Shown here one piece after another: positions 46,972-55,410 of a stretch of DNA of 64,000 bases. A model generated the notes under the pieces. That model saw only the letters and a list, made by a program, of their open reading frames with translations, made no database searches and was not told the DNA's origin. The translations under genes and the position numbers were made by a program. The stretch is from Pluralibacter gergoviae ATCC 33028 = NBRC 105706 (GTDB lineage Bacteria; Pseudomonadota; Gammaproteobacteria; Enterobacterales; Enterobacteriaceae): positions 1 through 64,000 of the forward strand of contig NZ_BCZS01000009.1 in assembly GCF_001598855.1 (NCBI RefSeq), written 5' to 3'. The stretch's first letter is position 1. Every line of letters begins with the position of its first letter.

Positions 46972-47889
46972 ATGTCGAAGCGATTACCACCCCTGAATGC
47001 ATTACGTGTATTTGATGCTGCGGCCCGCCACCTGAGCTTTACCCGCGCGGCAGATGAGCTGTTTGTCACCCAGGCCGCCGTCAGCCACCAAATCAAGTCT
47101 CTTGAGGATTTCCTTGGCCTGAAGCTGTTTCGCCGCCGCAACCGCTCCCTGCTGCTCACCGAAGAGGGGCAGAGCTATTTCCTCGACATTAAAGAGATCT
47201 TTTCGCATTTAACCGACGCAACGCGTAAACTTCAGGCCCGAAGCGCAAAAGGGGCGCTGACGGTCAGTTTATTGCCAAGCTTCGCCATCCATTGGCTGGT
47301 GCCGCGGCTGGCAAGCTTTAACTCAGCTTATCCGGGAATTGACGTCAGGATCCAGGCCGTGGACCGCGAAGAGGATAAGCTGGCGGACGATGTTGACGTG
47401 GCGATTTTTTACGGCCGCGGCAACTGGCCGGGGCTGCGGGTAGAAAAACTGTACGCCGAATATCTGCTGCCGGTCTGCTCGCCGCTGCTGCTCACCGGCG
47501 AGAAGGCATTGAAAACGCCGGCCGATCTGGCGCAACATACGCTACTGCACGATGCCTCCCGCCGCGATTGGCAGACCTACACGCGCCAGCTCGGCCTGAC
47601 CCATATTAACGTCCAGCAGGGGCCGATCTTCAGCCACAGCGCGATGGTGCTGCAGGCGGCGATCCACGGTCAGGGCATTGCCCTTGCCAATAACGTGATG
47701 GCTCAGACTGAAATTGAAGCCGGCCGCCTCGTCTGCCCGTTCAATGATGTGCTGGTCAGTAAAAATGCCTTTTATCTGGTTTGCCATGACAGCCAGGCAG
47801 AACTGGGTAAAATAGCCGCCTTTCGCCAGTGGATTCTGGCAAAAGCGGCAAGTGAACAGGAAAAGTTTCGCTTCCGATATGAACAATAG
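46972..47889 (+). CDS. gcvA: Glycine cleavage system transcriptional regulator GcvA
   Basis: GcvA is a LysR-type regulator that activates gcvTHP and gcvB with glycine and represses gcvTHP with GcvR when purines are abundant. The 305-residue product has the N-terminal HTH (LRVFDAAARHLSFTRAADEL, then FVTQAAVSHQIKSLE) and the effector domain. It is divergent from gcvB, as in E. coli, and is followed by a short hairpin and then ygdD. Confidence 0.95.
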   Translation: MSKRLPPLNALRVFDAAARHLSFTRAADELFVTQAAVSHQIKSLEDFLGLKLFRRRNRSLLLTEEGQSYFLDIKEIFSHLTDATRKLQARSAKGALTVSLLPSFAIHWLVPRLASFNSAYPGIDVRIQAVDREEDKLADDVDVAIFYGRGNWPGLRVEKLYAEYLLPVCSPLLLTGEKALKTPADLAQHTLLHDASRRDWQTYTRQLGLTHINVQQGPIFSHSAMVLQAAIHGQGIALANNVMAQTEIEAGRLVCPFNDVLVSKNAFYLVCHDSQAELGKIAAFRQWILAKAASEQEKFRFRYEQ

Positions 47890-47890
47890 G

Positions 47891-47916
47891 GCCCCGAACA
47901 GCGGGGTTCTCCTTTT
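47891..47916 (+). terminator. Short hairpin between gcvA and ygdD
   Basis: CCCCG and CGGGG pair around AACAG just after the gcvA stop, followed by TTCTCCTTTT. The stem is short, so read-through into ygdD is possible. Confidence 0.5.
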
Positions 47917-47927
47917 AGGATAATGAC

Positions 47928-48323
47928 ATGACCGGTCGTTTCATGCTGATTTTTGCCGCGGTGAGCGGTTTTATTTTTGTCGCACTCGGCGCCTTTGGCG
48001 CCCACGTGCTGAGCAAGTCTTTGGGCGTGGTGGAGATGGGCTGGATCCAGACCGGCCTGGAGTATCAGGGTTTTCATACTCTGGCTATCCTCGGGCTGGC
48101 GGTGGCGATGCAGCGCCGGATCAGCATCTGGTTCTACTGGAGCAGCGTGTTCCTCGCGCTGGGCACGGTGCTGTTCAGCGGCAGCCTTTACTGCCTCGCG
48201 CTCTCCCATTTACGCCTGTGGGCGTTCGTGACCCCGGTTGGCGGCGTGAGCTTCCTCGCCGGCTGGGTGCTGCTGCTGATAGGCGCTATCCGCGCCAAGC
48301 GTCGCGGTGGTTCCCATGAATAA
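47928..48323 (+). CDS. ygdD: DUF423 inner-membrane protein YgdD
   Basis: The 131-residue protein has four hydrophobic helices and the DUF423 pattern [13 protein letters not shown] near the N-terminus and [12 protein letters not shown] in the second helix. No function is established. It overlaps the rlmM start by eight bases, so the two are co-translated. The layout gcvA-ygdD-rlmM is the same as in E. coli. Confidence 0.92.
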   Translation: MTGRFMLIFAAVSGFIFVALGAFGAHVLSKSLGVVEMGWIQTGLEYQGFHTLAILGLAVAMQRRISIWFYWSSVFLALGTVLFSGSLYCLALSHLRLWAFVTPVGGVSFLAGWVLLLIGAIRAKRRGGSHE

Positions 48324-49416
48324 GGTTATTCTCTACAGCCGCCAGGGATTTGAAAAAGAGTGCGCCGCTGAGATTACGGACAAGGCCGCCCGCCTTGAGG
48401 TGTACGGCTTTGCGCGGGTGAAAGAGCACTCCGGCTACGTGATTTTCGAATGCTATCAGGAGGGCGATGCCGAAAAGCTTATTCGCGATCTGCCCTTCGA
48501 TTCGCTGATTTTCGCCCGCCAGATGTTCGTTGCCGGGGAGCTGCTGCAGGATCTGTCCCCGGAGGACAGGATAAGCCCGATTGTCTGCATGCTGCAGGGC
48601 GTGGTCGAGAAGGGCGGCGATCTGAGGGTTGAGGTGGCCGACACCAACGAAAGCAAAGAGCTGCTGAAGTTCTGCCGTAAGTTTACCGTGCCGCTGCGCG
48701 CCGCCCTGCGCGAGGCGAAAGTGCTGACATCCTACGAGACGGCGAAGCGTCCGGTGGTCCACGTCTTCTTTATTGCGCCGGGCTGCTGCTATACCGGCTA
48801 CTCGCTGACCACTAACAACTCGCCGTTCTACATGGGCATTCCGCGCCTCAAGTTTCCGTCCGATGCGCCGAGCCGCTCCACCCTTAAGCTTGAAGAGGCG
48901 TTCCACATCTTTATTCCGGCCGACGAATGGGACGAGCGCCTGGCAAACGGTATGCACGCGGTCGATCTCGGGGCCTGCCCCGGCGGCTGGACCTATCAGC
49001 TGGTGAAGCGCAACATGTGGGTCGCCTCTGTCGACAACGGCCCGATGGCCCAGAGCCTGATGGACACCGGCCAGGTCAGTTGGCTGCGCGAAGACGGCTT
49101 CCGCTATCGACCCAACCGCAACAACATCTCGTGGATGGTGTGCGACATGGTCGAGAAGCCGGCGAAGGTGGCCGCCCTGATGGCCCAGTGGCTGGTCAAC
49201 GGCTGGTGCCGCGAAACTATCTTTAACCTCAAGCTGCCGATGAAAAAGCGCTACGAAGAGGTGTCGCAGAATCTGGCCTACATTCAGGCCCAGCTCGACG
49301 AGCACGGCATTAATGCCCAGATCCAGGCCCGCCAGCTGTATCACGACCGCGAAGAGGTGACGGTACACGTCCGCCGCCTGTGGGCTGCGGTCGGCGGACG
49401 CCGCGACGAACGATGA
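48316..49416 (+). CDS. rlmM: 23S rRNA 2'-O-ribose C2498 methyltransferase RlmM
   Basis: RlmM methylates C2498 of 23S rRNA before ribosome assembly. The 366-residue product equals the E. coli length. It has an N-terminal THUMP-type RNA-binding region and a C-terminal Rossmann-fold methyltransferase with the SAM motif [14 protein letters not shown] and the later [11 protein letters not shown] lysine. I chose the ATG at 48316 rather than the in-frame GTG at 48307. It is convergent with xni; a small GCCCTC/GAGGGC stem (49424-49444) lies between the stops. Confidence 0.95.
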   Translation: MNKVILYSRQGFEKECAAEITDKAARLEVYGFARVKEHSGYVIFECYQEGDAEKLIRDLPFDSLIFARQMFVAGELLQDLSPEDRISPIVCMLQGVVEKGGDLRVEVADTNESKELLKFCRKFTVPLRAALREAKVLTSYETAKRPVVHVFFIAPGCCYTGYSLTTNNSPFYMGIPRLKFPSDAPSRSTLKLEEAFHIFIPADEWDERLANGMHAVDLGACPGGWTYQLVKRNMWVASVDNGPMAQSLMDTGQVSWLREDGFRYRPNRNNISWMVCDMVEKPAKVAALMAQWLVNGWCRETIFNLKLPMKKRYEEVSQNLAYIQAQLDEHGINAQIQARQLYHDREEVTVHVRRLWAAVGGRRDER

Positions 49417-49443
49417 TCCCAGCGCCCTCGCGCTAAGTGAGGG

Positions 49444-50199
49444 CTATCTTTCCAGCCGCAGCTGCTGCAGGTTGCCGTCGAGGCGCAGATCCGTTTGCAG
49501 GGTCGCCACCTCCCGGCAGATAAAGGCCATCTCGCGGTGGGCCTCCAGCTTCTTGCGCCACTTCTCCGGCACCGCCTCCAGCTGCTGATAGAGCGCCTCC
49601 AGCGTCGGAAACTGCGTCAGCAGCTCGGCGGCGCTTTTCGGGCCGATGCCGGCCACGCCGGGCACCTTTGAGCTGCTGATGCCTGCCAGCCCCCAGTAGT
49701 CGGGCAGCTGTTCGGGGCGCACGCCAAATTCGCCGGCAATAAAGGGTGCATCCAGCCAGCGCTTCTGAAAGTAGTCGCGGATCTGGATAGTGGGCGACAG
49801 CAGCTGGCAGTAGCCCTTGTCGGTAGAGACGATGGTTGCCTGCTGCCCGGCCGCCGCCACTTTGACCGCCAGCGTCGCCGCCAGATCGTCGGCCTCGCTG
49901 CCGGCACAGGACCAGCAGCAGACCCCGCGCTGTTCAAACGCGCGGCGGATATTGTTCATCTCCGCGTGCAGATCGTCCGGCATTGGCGCCCGCCCGGCCT
50001 TGTAGTCCGGCAGCCGCTGGTGCCGCCAGCCCTGATTGCGCGCCTCGTCGTCAAAGACCGCTACCGCGTGGGTCGGCTGGCTGTGAACGATCAACTGCTC
50101 CAGCGCGTGGCGGCAGGCGTCGGCGCAGGGGGACCCCTGCACCGCGTGAATGCGGCGGATCAGATTGAGCGCGTCGACGATAAGTAAGTGAATAGCCAT
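49444..50199 (-). CDS. xni: Flap endonuclease Xni
   Basis: Xni (YgdG, ExoIX) is a PolA-5'-nuclease-like flap endonuclease. The 251-residue product equals the E. coli length and has metal-site segments [36 protein letters not shown] and [12 protein letters not shown], plus the helix-hairpin-helix [14 protein letters not shown]. As in E. coli, some acidic residues of the PolA metal set are missing. I chose the ATG at 50197-50199; the extra in-frame residues upstream are not conserved. Confidence 0.94.
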   Translation of the reverse strand: MAIHLLIVDALNLIRRIHAVQGSPCADACRHALEQLIVHSQPTHAVAVFDDEARNQGWRHQRLPDYKAGRAPMPDDLHAEMNNIRRAFEQRGVCCWSCAGSEADDLAATLAVKVAAAGQQATIVSTDKGYCQLLSPTIQIRDYFQKRWLDAPFIAGEFGVRPEQLPDYWGLAGISSSKVPGVAGIGPKSAAELLTQFPTLEALYQQLEAVPEKWRKKLEAHREMAFICREVATLQTDLRLDGNLQQLRLER

Positions 50200-50375
50200 C
50201 GGAAAGTTCCCCGTCACCAGATGCGCATACCCTACCATTTACCGCCAGAGCGGGCCAAATGGATGTGCATATTCGGGAAAGCGCCTCGCAAAATAGCGCT
50301 CGCCACCGGAAAGCCATTGAAATTTTGTTAGGTTGCTATGTATATTTTTAACAAACCATAAAAGAGACAGTAACA

Positions 50376-51560
50376 ATGAGCAACCGTATGCACCTCGCGC
50401 AGCGTATTCAGGACCTGCAACCCTCCGCTATCCGTGAACTCCTCAAGCACAGCAAAATGCCCGGCGTTATCTCCCTGGCTGGCGGTATTCCGTCGGCGGA
50501 CCTGTTCGATAAAGAGGGCCTGGCGCTGGCGACGCAAAGCGTGGTCGAATCCCGGTTTAACGACGCCTTTCAGTATGGCCTGACGGAGGGCAACTCTGCC
50601 CTGCGCGAGCAGCTGGTGGGGCTGTGCCGCCAGCGCGGAATTGAAACTCAGAGCGACCGTCTACTGATCACCTCCGGCTCCCAGCAGGCGCTGGATCTGC
50701 TGATCCGCGCGCTCGCCGATGAGGGCGACGTCTTCGTCGTTGAACGCCCCACCTACCTCGCGACCCTGCAGATCCTCGGCCTTACTGGGGCAACGGTGAA
50801 GTCGGTCGGCAGTGACGAACACGGGATGATCGTTGACGAGCTGGAAGAACTGCTGCAGACCACCCGCATCAAGTGCGTCTACGTGGTCCCGACCTTCGGC
50901 AACCCCAGCGGCACGACCCTCAGCGGCGAGCGCCGCGAGAAGCTGGTCAGGCTGGCGGTCGAGCACAGCTTTATGATTATCGAGGACGATCCCTATGGCG
51001 AAATCGCCTTCACCGATCGCCGCGAGAAGCCGCTGCTGCAGGTGGCTACCGAACTGGGCTGCGAAGCGCACGTGGCCTATACCTCGACCTTTTCGAAAAT
51101 TCTCGCCCCCGGCCTGCGCGTCGGCTGGATAATCCTGCCGGAGTGGATGAAGCAGAAGGTCGCCATCATCAAGCAGGCCACCGACCTGCACGCCAACGCC
51201 TTTGCCCAGTCGCTGGTCAGCGCCTACCTGTCGCTGGATCGCCTGGCGCCGCAGATAGCCCTTATCCGCGACGCCTATCAGCAGAAGTGCCTGCGCCTGT
51301 CGCAGCTGCTGACCGAGGAGCTTGGCGAGCACCTGACGTTTAATCAGCCCGAAGGCGGCATGTTCCTGTGGGCCACCTTTCGCGAGGCGCGCGACACCAC
51401 CGCCTGGCTGCAGCAGACCCTGGCGAAGGGCGTGGTTTACGTCCCCGGCGAGTTCTTCTTCAGCGACAACCCGGACCGGCGCACGCTGCGCTTCTCCTAC
51501 GCGACGGCGACCGATGAACAGCTGGTGGAGGCGGTGAGCAGGCTGAAGGCGGCGCTGTAA
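50376..51560 (+). CDS. PLP-dependent class I aminotransferase (2-aminoadipate-aminotransferase-like)
   Basis: The 394-residue protein is a fold-type I aminotransferase resembling LysN/ARO8 enzymes and the aminotransferase half of MocR regulators, but without an HTH domain. The PLP lysine is Lys241 in TSTFSKILAPGLRVGW. Other features are GSQQALDLL, PTFGNPSGTTL and the IIEDDPYGE aspartate. Such enzymes transaminate 2-oxo acids of leucine, aromatic or aminoadipate type with broad range; the in vivo substrate is unclear. It stands alone, bounded by an AT-rich promoter region and a REP-like element. E. coli K-12 has no gene here. Confidence 0.85.
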   Translation: MSNRMHLAQRIQDLQPSAIRELLKHSKMPGVISLAGGIPSADLFDKEGLALATQSVVESRFNDAFQYGLTEGNSALREQLVGLCRQRGIETQSDRLLITSGSQQALDLLIRALADEGDVFVVERPTYLATLQILGLTGATVKSVGSDEHGMIVDELEELLQTTRIKCVYVVPTFGNPSGTTLSGERREKLVRLAVEHSFMIIEDDPYGEIAFTDRREKPLLQVATELGCEAHVAYTSTFSKILAPGLRVGWIILPEWMKQKVAIIKQATDLHANAFAQSLVSAYLSLDRLAPQIALIRDAYQQKCLRLSQLLTEELGEHLTFNQPEGGMFLWATFREARDTTAWLQQTLAKGVVYVPGEFFFSDNPDRRTLRFSYATATDEQLVEAVSRLKAAL

Positions 51561-51565
51561 AAGAC

Positions 51566-51600
51566 ACGCCCGGCGGCGCTTCGCTTGCCGGGCCTACGGG
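51566..51600. repeat. REP-like element after the aminotransferase gene
   Basis: CCCGGCGGCGCTTCGCTTGC continues to CCGGGCCTACGGG: a GC-rich imperfect palindrome ending in the CCTACGG tail typical of enterobacterial REP/BIME units, six bases after the stop codon. Confidence 0.65.
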
Positions 51601-51659
51601 CATCTGCCGTAGATACTGTTATGGGCTGCAAATATAAAATCCCATTCTGTACAGGATCG

Positions 51660-51905
51660 TGGAACAGTTCCGTTCACTCGCAGCACTCTGCTTCTCTGTC
51701 GGGTTTTCTGCGGTGAACGTGCAGAGAGGGCTCGCCGCCGCCCTCTCTGCACTCTCGGCTCCCGGCAACAAAAATCGCCGCTGCGCGGAACCTCAGATTA
51801 TTACTACTGGCTTTTCGGGTACGGCTCGACTCGACATCCTGTCTCGTTTCGCCTCAGCCCGCGTCCCTGCGGGCTGCCCCGGCCATCCGTAATGATCTGA
51901 GGCGA
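51660..51905. other. Highly structured non-coding stretch, function unknown
   Basis: Most of this 446-base gene-free interval is structured. CGTTCAC/GTGAACG (51671-51677, 51713-51719) encloses a loop. GTGCAGAGAGGGC/GCCCTCTCTGCAC (51719-51731, 51740-51752) is a perfect 13-base hairpin with an eight-base loop. CCTCAGATTATTAC/GTAATGATCTGAGG (51791-51804, 51889-51902) pairs at 13 of 14 positions and encloses the perfect hairpin AGCCCGC/GCGGGCT (51856-51875). A short open frame at 51659-51892 shows no protein-like features. It could be a structured RNA, a palindromic mobile remnant or a set of terminators. Confidence 0.5.
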
Positions 51906-51956
51906 TTTTAAGCCGGACTTATACCCCCTCAGACGTCATAAGTGCAGTGCAAAAAT

Positions 51957-51986
51957 GTAGGTCGGGTAAGCGCAGCGCCACCCGAC
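51957..51986. repeat. REP-like element downstream of the sigma-54 regulator gene
   Basis: GTAGGTCGGGTAAGCGCAGC continuing to GCCACCCGAC is a REP-type palindrome (GTCGGGT/ACCCGAC), 20 bases after the regulator stop codon on the minus strand, in the opposite orientation to the element at 51566. Confidence 0.65.
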
Positions 51987-52006
51987 AGCAGGCGGCGGTG
52001 CACCTC

Positions 52007-53941
52007 TCAGCACGCCCCCAGCGGCACCCCCGCCTCGCTGGCCGCCTCCTCATACCACACCGCGTCGCGCACCGCGATAGGCCGGTTCAGCAGCCCTAAA
52101 GCGTAAAAGCGATCGGCAATGCGCTGCTGGGCGCGGATCGTCGGCAGATCCATCGGCCGCGGGCAGTGGCTGTGGCGGCCCAGCGCCTGCTCCAGCGAGA
52201 GCGGATCGATGCCCAGTTCGGCGGAGAGTAGCCTGGCGGCTTCGGCCCGCTGGCTGTCGATAAAGCGCCCGGTCTGCGTCAGTTCCTCAAGCAGTAGGGC
52301 GATAACGTCCCGGTGCTGCGTGGCGTATTCCCGCCGCGCAAGGTAAAACTGATGGTTACTGACCCGGCCTTCGCCGCTGGCGACCACCCGCAGTTCGCCG
52401 CGCAGTTCGGCGTCGCTCAGCAGCGGATCCCACATCATCCACGCGTCCACCGCCAGATAGTCGCTGGCGGTGAGCGGGTATTTCGGCGGCGTATAAATCA
52501 CCTTCACGTCATCCAGCGTCAGGCCAGCCTCTTCGAGGATCTGCACCAGCAGCCAGTGGACGTTTGAACCCTTATTCAGCGCGATGCGCCTGCCGCGCAG
52601 GTCGGCGGTGTTGCGAATATCGCTATTGTGCGGCACCACCATCGCCACGCTCTGCGGCGCGGGCGGCTCCCAGGCGACGTACAGCAGATCGCTGTTGCCC
52701 GCTTGGGCGAATACCGGCGGCGCTTCGCCGGTGGTGCCGAAGTCGATGTCGCGGCAGGCGAGGGCGTGCAGCAGCTGCGGTCCGGCGGGAAACTCGCTCC
52801 ACAGCACGTTGACCCCGAGACCGGCAAACGCCCGCTCCAGGCTCTGGCGGGCCTTAAGAATGCCGAGATTGCCGAAGCGCTGGTAGCCGATGCGCAGCTC
52901 CCGGTCGCCGCCGCGGCCTGCCGCCGCTTCCCGGCGCGGCGCGGCCTGGCGGCGGCCTTTAATCACTCCGATATTGGCCAGCTGGGTGCGCAGGCTGTGG
53001 CGGCTGATACCCAGCAGGGCGGCGGCCTGGCTCTGGTTATCGTCGCAGTGGGCCATCGCCCCGCGCACCAGGGCGCCGGTCACCCGCTGCCACAGACCGT
53101 CTCCCGGCTGGGTCAGCTGGCGGGCGATAAAATCGTCCAGGTCGTCGTCACCGCTACCGTCGCCGCCGGCTGACGGCAGCCCGGCGCGCGGTGCCAGGCG
53201 CAGCTGGGCGGGACCGAGCTCCTCCTCTTTACTCAGCAGCACCGCGTTGTGCAGGGTATTTTCCAGTTCGCGAATATTGCCGGGCCACGGGTAGGCCATC
53301 AGGCGGGCCAGCGCTTCCGGCGCCAGCCGCCGGGCCGGGCGTCCCAGCCTGCGGGCGTATAGCGACAGGAAGTGGTTGGCCAGCAGCGGAATATCCTGCT
53401 GGCGCTGGCGCAGCGGCGGCAGCGGCACCACGGCGATATTGAGCCGGTAGTAGAGGTCTTCGCGAAAGCGCTTCTCGCGGATGGCCTGGGCCAGATCGAC
53501 GTGGGTGGCGGCGATGACCCTGACGTTGACCTTCAGCGGGCGGCGCGATCCGACGCGGGTGATTTCCCGCTCCTGCAGCACCCGCAGCAGCTTAACCTGC
53601 AGGGGCAGGCTCAGCTCGCCTATCTCATCGAGCAGCAGGGTGCCGCCTTCGGCGGCTTCAAACCAGCCGGGATGTCCCTTCAGCGCGCCGGTAAAGGCGC
53701 CTTTCTCGTGGCCGAACAGCTCCGCTTCGGCCAGGCTTTCGGTGAGCGCCCCGCAGTTGACCGCCAGAAACGGCTGCTGGCGGCGCGGGCTGTGGTGGTG
53801 CAGATAGCGGGCAACCACCTCTTTGCCGGTGCCGGTCTCGCCGACGATCAGCACGGTGGCATCGGTAGGGGCCAGCTTGTCCAGCAGGCTCTGAAACGCC
53901 CGGGAGGCGGGATCGATAAGAACGGGTTCAGCATTCAGCAT
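52007..53941 (-). CDS. Sigma-54 activator fused to an SsuA-like substrate-binding domain
   Basis: The 644-residue protein has no N-terminal receiver or GAF domain. It opens almost directly into an AAA+ sigma-54 activation domain: Walker A GETGTGKE (34-41), GAFTGA (81-86), Walker B TLLLDE (101-106), and sensor II GNIRELEN (221-228). A Fis-type HTH follows (about 299-325, SQAAALLGISRHSLRTQL), then a basic linker (327-347). Residues 348-644 are a complete aliphatic-sulfonate-binding-protein-like fold (IGYQRFGNLG, WSEFPAGPQLL, GTTGEAPPVFAQ, IALNKGSN, DAWMMWDPL). There is no signal peptide or membrane segment, so the binding domain should sit in the cytoplasm as ligand sensor. It is divergent from the monooxygenase operon, which has a sigma-54 promoter. 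The reading frame is continuous, so this is a real fusion in this sequence. Confidence 0.9.
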   Translation of the reverse strand: MLNAEPVLIDPASRAFQSLLDKLAPTDATVLIVGETGTGKEVVARYLHHHSPRRQQPFLAVNCGALTESLAEAELFGHEKGAFTGALKGHPGWFEAAEGGTLLLDEIGELSLPLQVKLLRVLQEREITRVGSRRPLKVNVRVIAATHVDLAQAIREKRFREDLYYRLNIAVVPLPPLRQRQQDIPLLANHFLSLYARRLGRPARRLAPEALARLMAYPWPGNIRELENTLHNAVLLSKEEELGPAQLRLAPRAGLPSAGGDGSGDDDLDDFIARQLTQPGDGLWQRVTGALVRGAMAHCDDNQSQAAALLGISRHSLRTQLANIGVIKGRRQAAPRREAAAGRGGDRELRIGYQRFGNLGILKARQSLERAFAGLGVNVLWSEFPAGPQLLHALACRDIDFGTTGEAPPVFAQAGNSDLLYVAWEPPAPQSVAMVVPHNSDIRNTADLRGRRIALNKGSNVHWLLVQILEEAGLTLDDVKVIYTPPKYPLTASDYLAVDAWMMWDPLLSDAELRGELRVVASGEGRVSNHQFYLARREYATQHRDVIALLLEELTQTGRFIDSQRAEAARLLSAELGIDPLSLEQALGRHSHCPRPMDLPTIRAQQRIADRFYALGLLNRPIAVRDAVWYEEAASEAGVPLGAC

Positions 53942-54015
53942 GGCGGACCTCCGGTAACAGGAGATCTGAACTTATCCTGCGCCGCGCCCGGAAACCAGAG
54001 GCCGCAGCGGCTAGC

Positions 54016-54065
54016 CTGTTGCAAAAGTGACAGACGGTGGGCAGCGTCTGCCGCGTTTGCAACAG
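54016..54065. promoter_or_regulatory. Candidate enhancer (UAS) of the sigma-54 activator
   Basis: CTGTTGCAAA (54016-54025) and TTTGCAACAG (54056-54065) are a perfect 10-base inverted repeat. A second dyad, CAGACG/CGTCTG (54031-54036, 54045-54050), shares the same centre. The site ends about 60 bases before the -24 element, within the range from which sigma-54 activators work by looping. The Fis-type HTH of the divergent regulator is the obvious candidate to bind it. The AT-rich stretch between could bend. Confidence 0.6.
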
Positions 54066-54127
54066 TTTGCGCAGAACCTTAATTTTTTAACTTAATGATT
54101 ATTATTGATAATTTTTTTATGCCGAGC

Positions 54128-54142
54128 TGGCACGGATCTCGC
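54128..54142 (+). promoter_or_regulatory. Sigma-54 (-24/-12) promoter of the organosulfur operon
   Basis: TGGCACGGATCTCGC contains the invariant GG (54129-54130) and GC (54141-54142) separated by exactly 10 bases and agrees with the TGGCACG-N4-TTGC consensus except one T. It lies about 70 bases before the SsuD-like gene and downstream of the candidate enhancer, the normal layout for an enhancer-dependent promoter. Confidence 0.75.
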
Positions 54143-54150
54143 TAATGGTC

Positions 54151-54200
54151 ATATAACCAAACAAAAACATATCTTCGACAAATTACAGATATGGTTATAT
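54151..54200 (+). other. Leader hairpin just before the SsuD-like ribosome binding site
   Basis: ATATAACCA (54151-54159) and TGGTTATAT (54192-54200) are perfectly complementary and enclose a second pair, CATATC/GATATG (54168-54173, 54188-54193). The ribosome binding site AGGAAAG begins at 54201, directly after the stem. It could affect translation or mRNA stability, or be a DNA operator. Confidence 0.4.
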
Positions 54201-54212
54201 AGGAAAGTGATA

Positions 54213-55382
54213 ATGACCCGGCAAGCTGAAGACAACATCAATCTGTTCTGGTTTCTGCCCACCCACGGCGACGGCCGCTATCTCGGCACTACCGAGGGCG
54301 GCAGGCCGGTCGATCTGCCCTACCTGCAGCAGGTGGTGCTGGCGGCGGACAGCCTGGGCTACTACGGTGTGCTGATCCCCACCGGAAAGAGCTGCGAGGA
54401 CAGCTGGCTGGTGGCGTCGGCGCTGGCGCCGCTGACCCGGCGCCTGCGCTATCTGGTGGCGGTGCGCCCCGGCCTGCAGCCGCCGACGCTGGCGGCGCGG
54501 ATGGCGGCGACCCTTGACCGGCTGTCCGAAGGGCGGCTGCTGATAAATGTCGTCACCGGCGGCGACCCGGTTGAGAACCGCGGCGACGGTATTTTCCTCG
54601 ATCACGCGGAGCGCTATCGGGTGACCCGCGAGTTTCTCGACGTCTATACCCGGCTGATGAAGGGCGAAAAAGTGGACTATCGCGGGGAGCACATTCGCGT
54701 CGAGGGCGCCGAGGTGCTGTTTCCGCCGGTGCAGGAGAACGGCCCGCCGCTCTACTTCGGCGGCTCGTCGGAGGAAGCCATCGACGTGGCGGCGGAGCAG
54801 ATAGACACCTACCTGACCTGGGGCGAGCCGCCTGAGCAGGTGGCGCAGAAGCTGGCGACGGTGCGCGAGCGGGCGGCGCAGCGGGGCAGGACGCTGGAGT
54901 ACGGCATTCGCCTGCACGTCATCGTGCGCGAAACCGAAGAAGAGGCGTGGGCCGCCGCCGACAGGCTGATTGCCCACCTCGACGACGACACCATTGCCCA
55001 GGCGCAGAAGATCTTCTCCCGCATGGACTCCAGCGGCCAGGCGCGGATGAGCGCCCTGCACGGCGGCTCCCGCGATAACCTGCGCATCGCGCCGAACCTG
55101 TGGGCGGGCGTGGGGCTGGTGCGCGGCGGCGCGGGCACCGCGCTGGTGGGCAACCCGCAGCAGGTGGCGGCGCGCATTCGCGAATATCAGGCGCTCGGTA
55201 TCAGCAACTTTATTTTCTCCGGCTATCCTCATCTTGAAGAGGCGCACCGCTTTGCGGAGCTGGTGATGCCGCTGCTGCCGGTCAACCGCCAGCAGCCGGC
55301 GTCGCGCAGCGTCAATACCGGGCCGTTCGGCGAGACGATCGGCGGCGATAAGCGCCCGGTCAGGCAGGCGAGCGCCAGCTGA
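54213..55382 (+). CDS. FMNH2-dependent alkanesulfonate monooxygenase, SsuD-like
   Basis: The 389-residue luciferase-like (LLM) flavin monooxygenase aligns along its length with E. coli SsuD, which releases sulfite from C1-C10 alkanesulfonates. It shares [16 protein letters not shown], the active-site cysteine (Cys61 in TGKSCEDSW, equivalent to SsuD Cys54), IRLHVIVRE with Arg and His, [19 protein letters not shown], and the GYPHLEEA tyrosine. I chose the ATG at 54213 with AGGAAAG upstream; an in-frame extension to 54105 would cross the sigma-54 promoter. It is first in an operon. No SsuE-type FMN reductase gene is in the window, so FMNH2 must come from elsewhere. Confidence 0.88.
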   Translation: MTRQAEDNINLFWFLPTHGDGRYLGTTEGGRPVDLPYLQQVVLAADSLGYYGVLIPTGKSCEDSWLVASALAPLTRRLRYLVAVRPGLQPPTLAARMAATLDRLSEGRLLINVVTGGDPVENRGDGIFLDHAERYRVTREFLDVYTRLMKGEKVDYRGEHIRVEGAEVLFPPVQENGPPLYFGGSSEEAIDVAAEQIDTYLTWGEPPEQVAQKLATVRERAAQRGRTLEYGIRLHVIVRETEEEAWAAADRLIAHLDDDTIAQAQKIFSRMDSSGQARMSALHGGSRDNLRIAPNLWAGVGLVRGGAGTALVGNPQQVAARIREYQALGISNFIFSGYPHLEEAHRFAELVMPLLPVNRQQPASRSVNTGPFGETIGGDKRPVRQASAS

Positions 55383-55410
55383 TGGTGGTCCGTGAACCGG
55401 AGGAGGCACA

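Noticed and set aside
51659-51892. 77-codon plus-strand open frame in the gap before the sigma-54 regulator
   Set aside because: It covers perfect hairpins on which no codon bias is visible; the structure explains the sequence better than a protein.
52007-53941. Regulator-SBP fusion as an artefact of a missed stop codon between two genes
   Set aside because: The frame is continuous through a basic linker with no start-site features at the SBP boundary, and the SBP part has no signal peptide, so it is not a normal separate transport gene. Resequencing would still be prudent.
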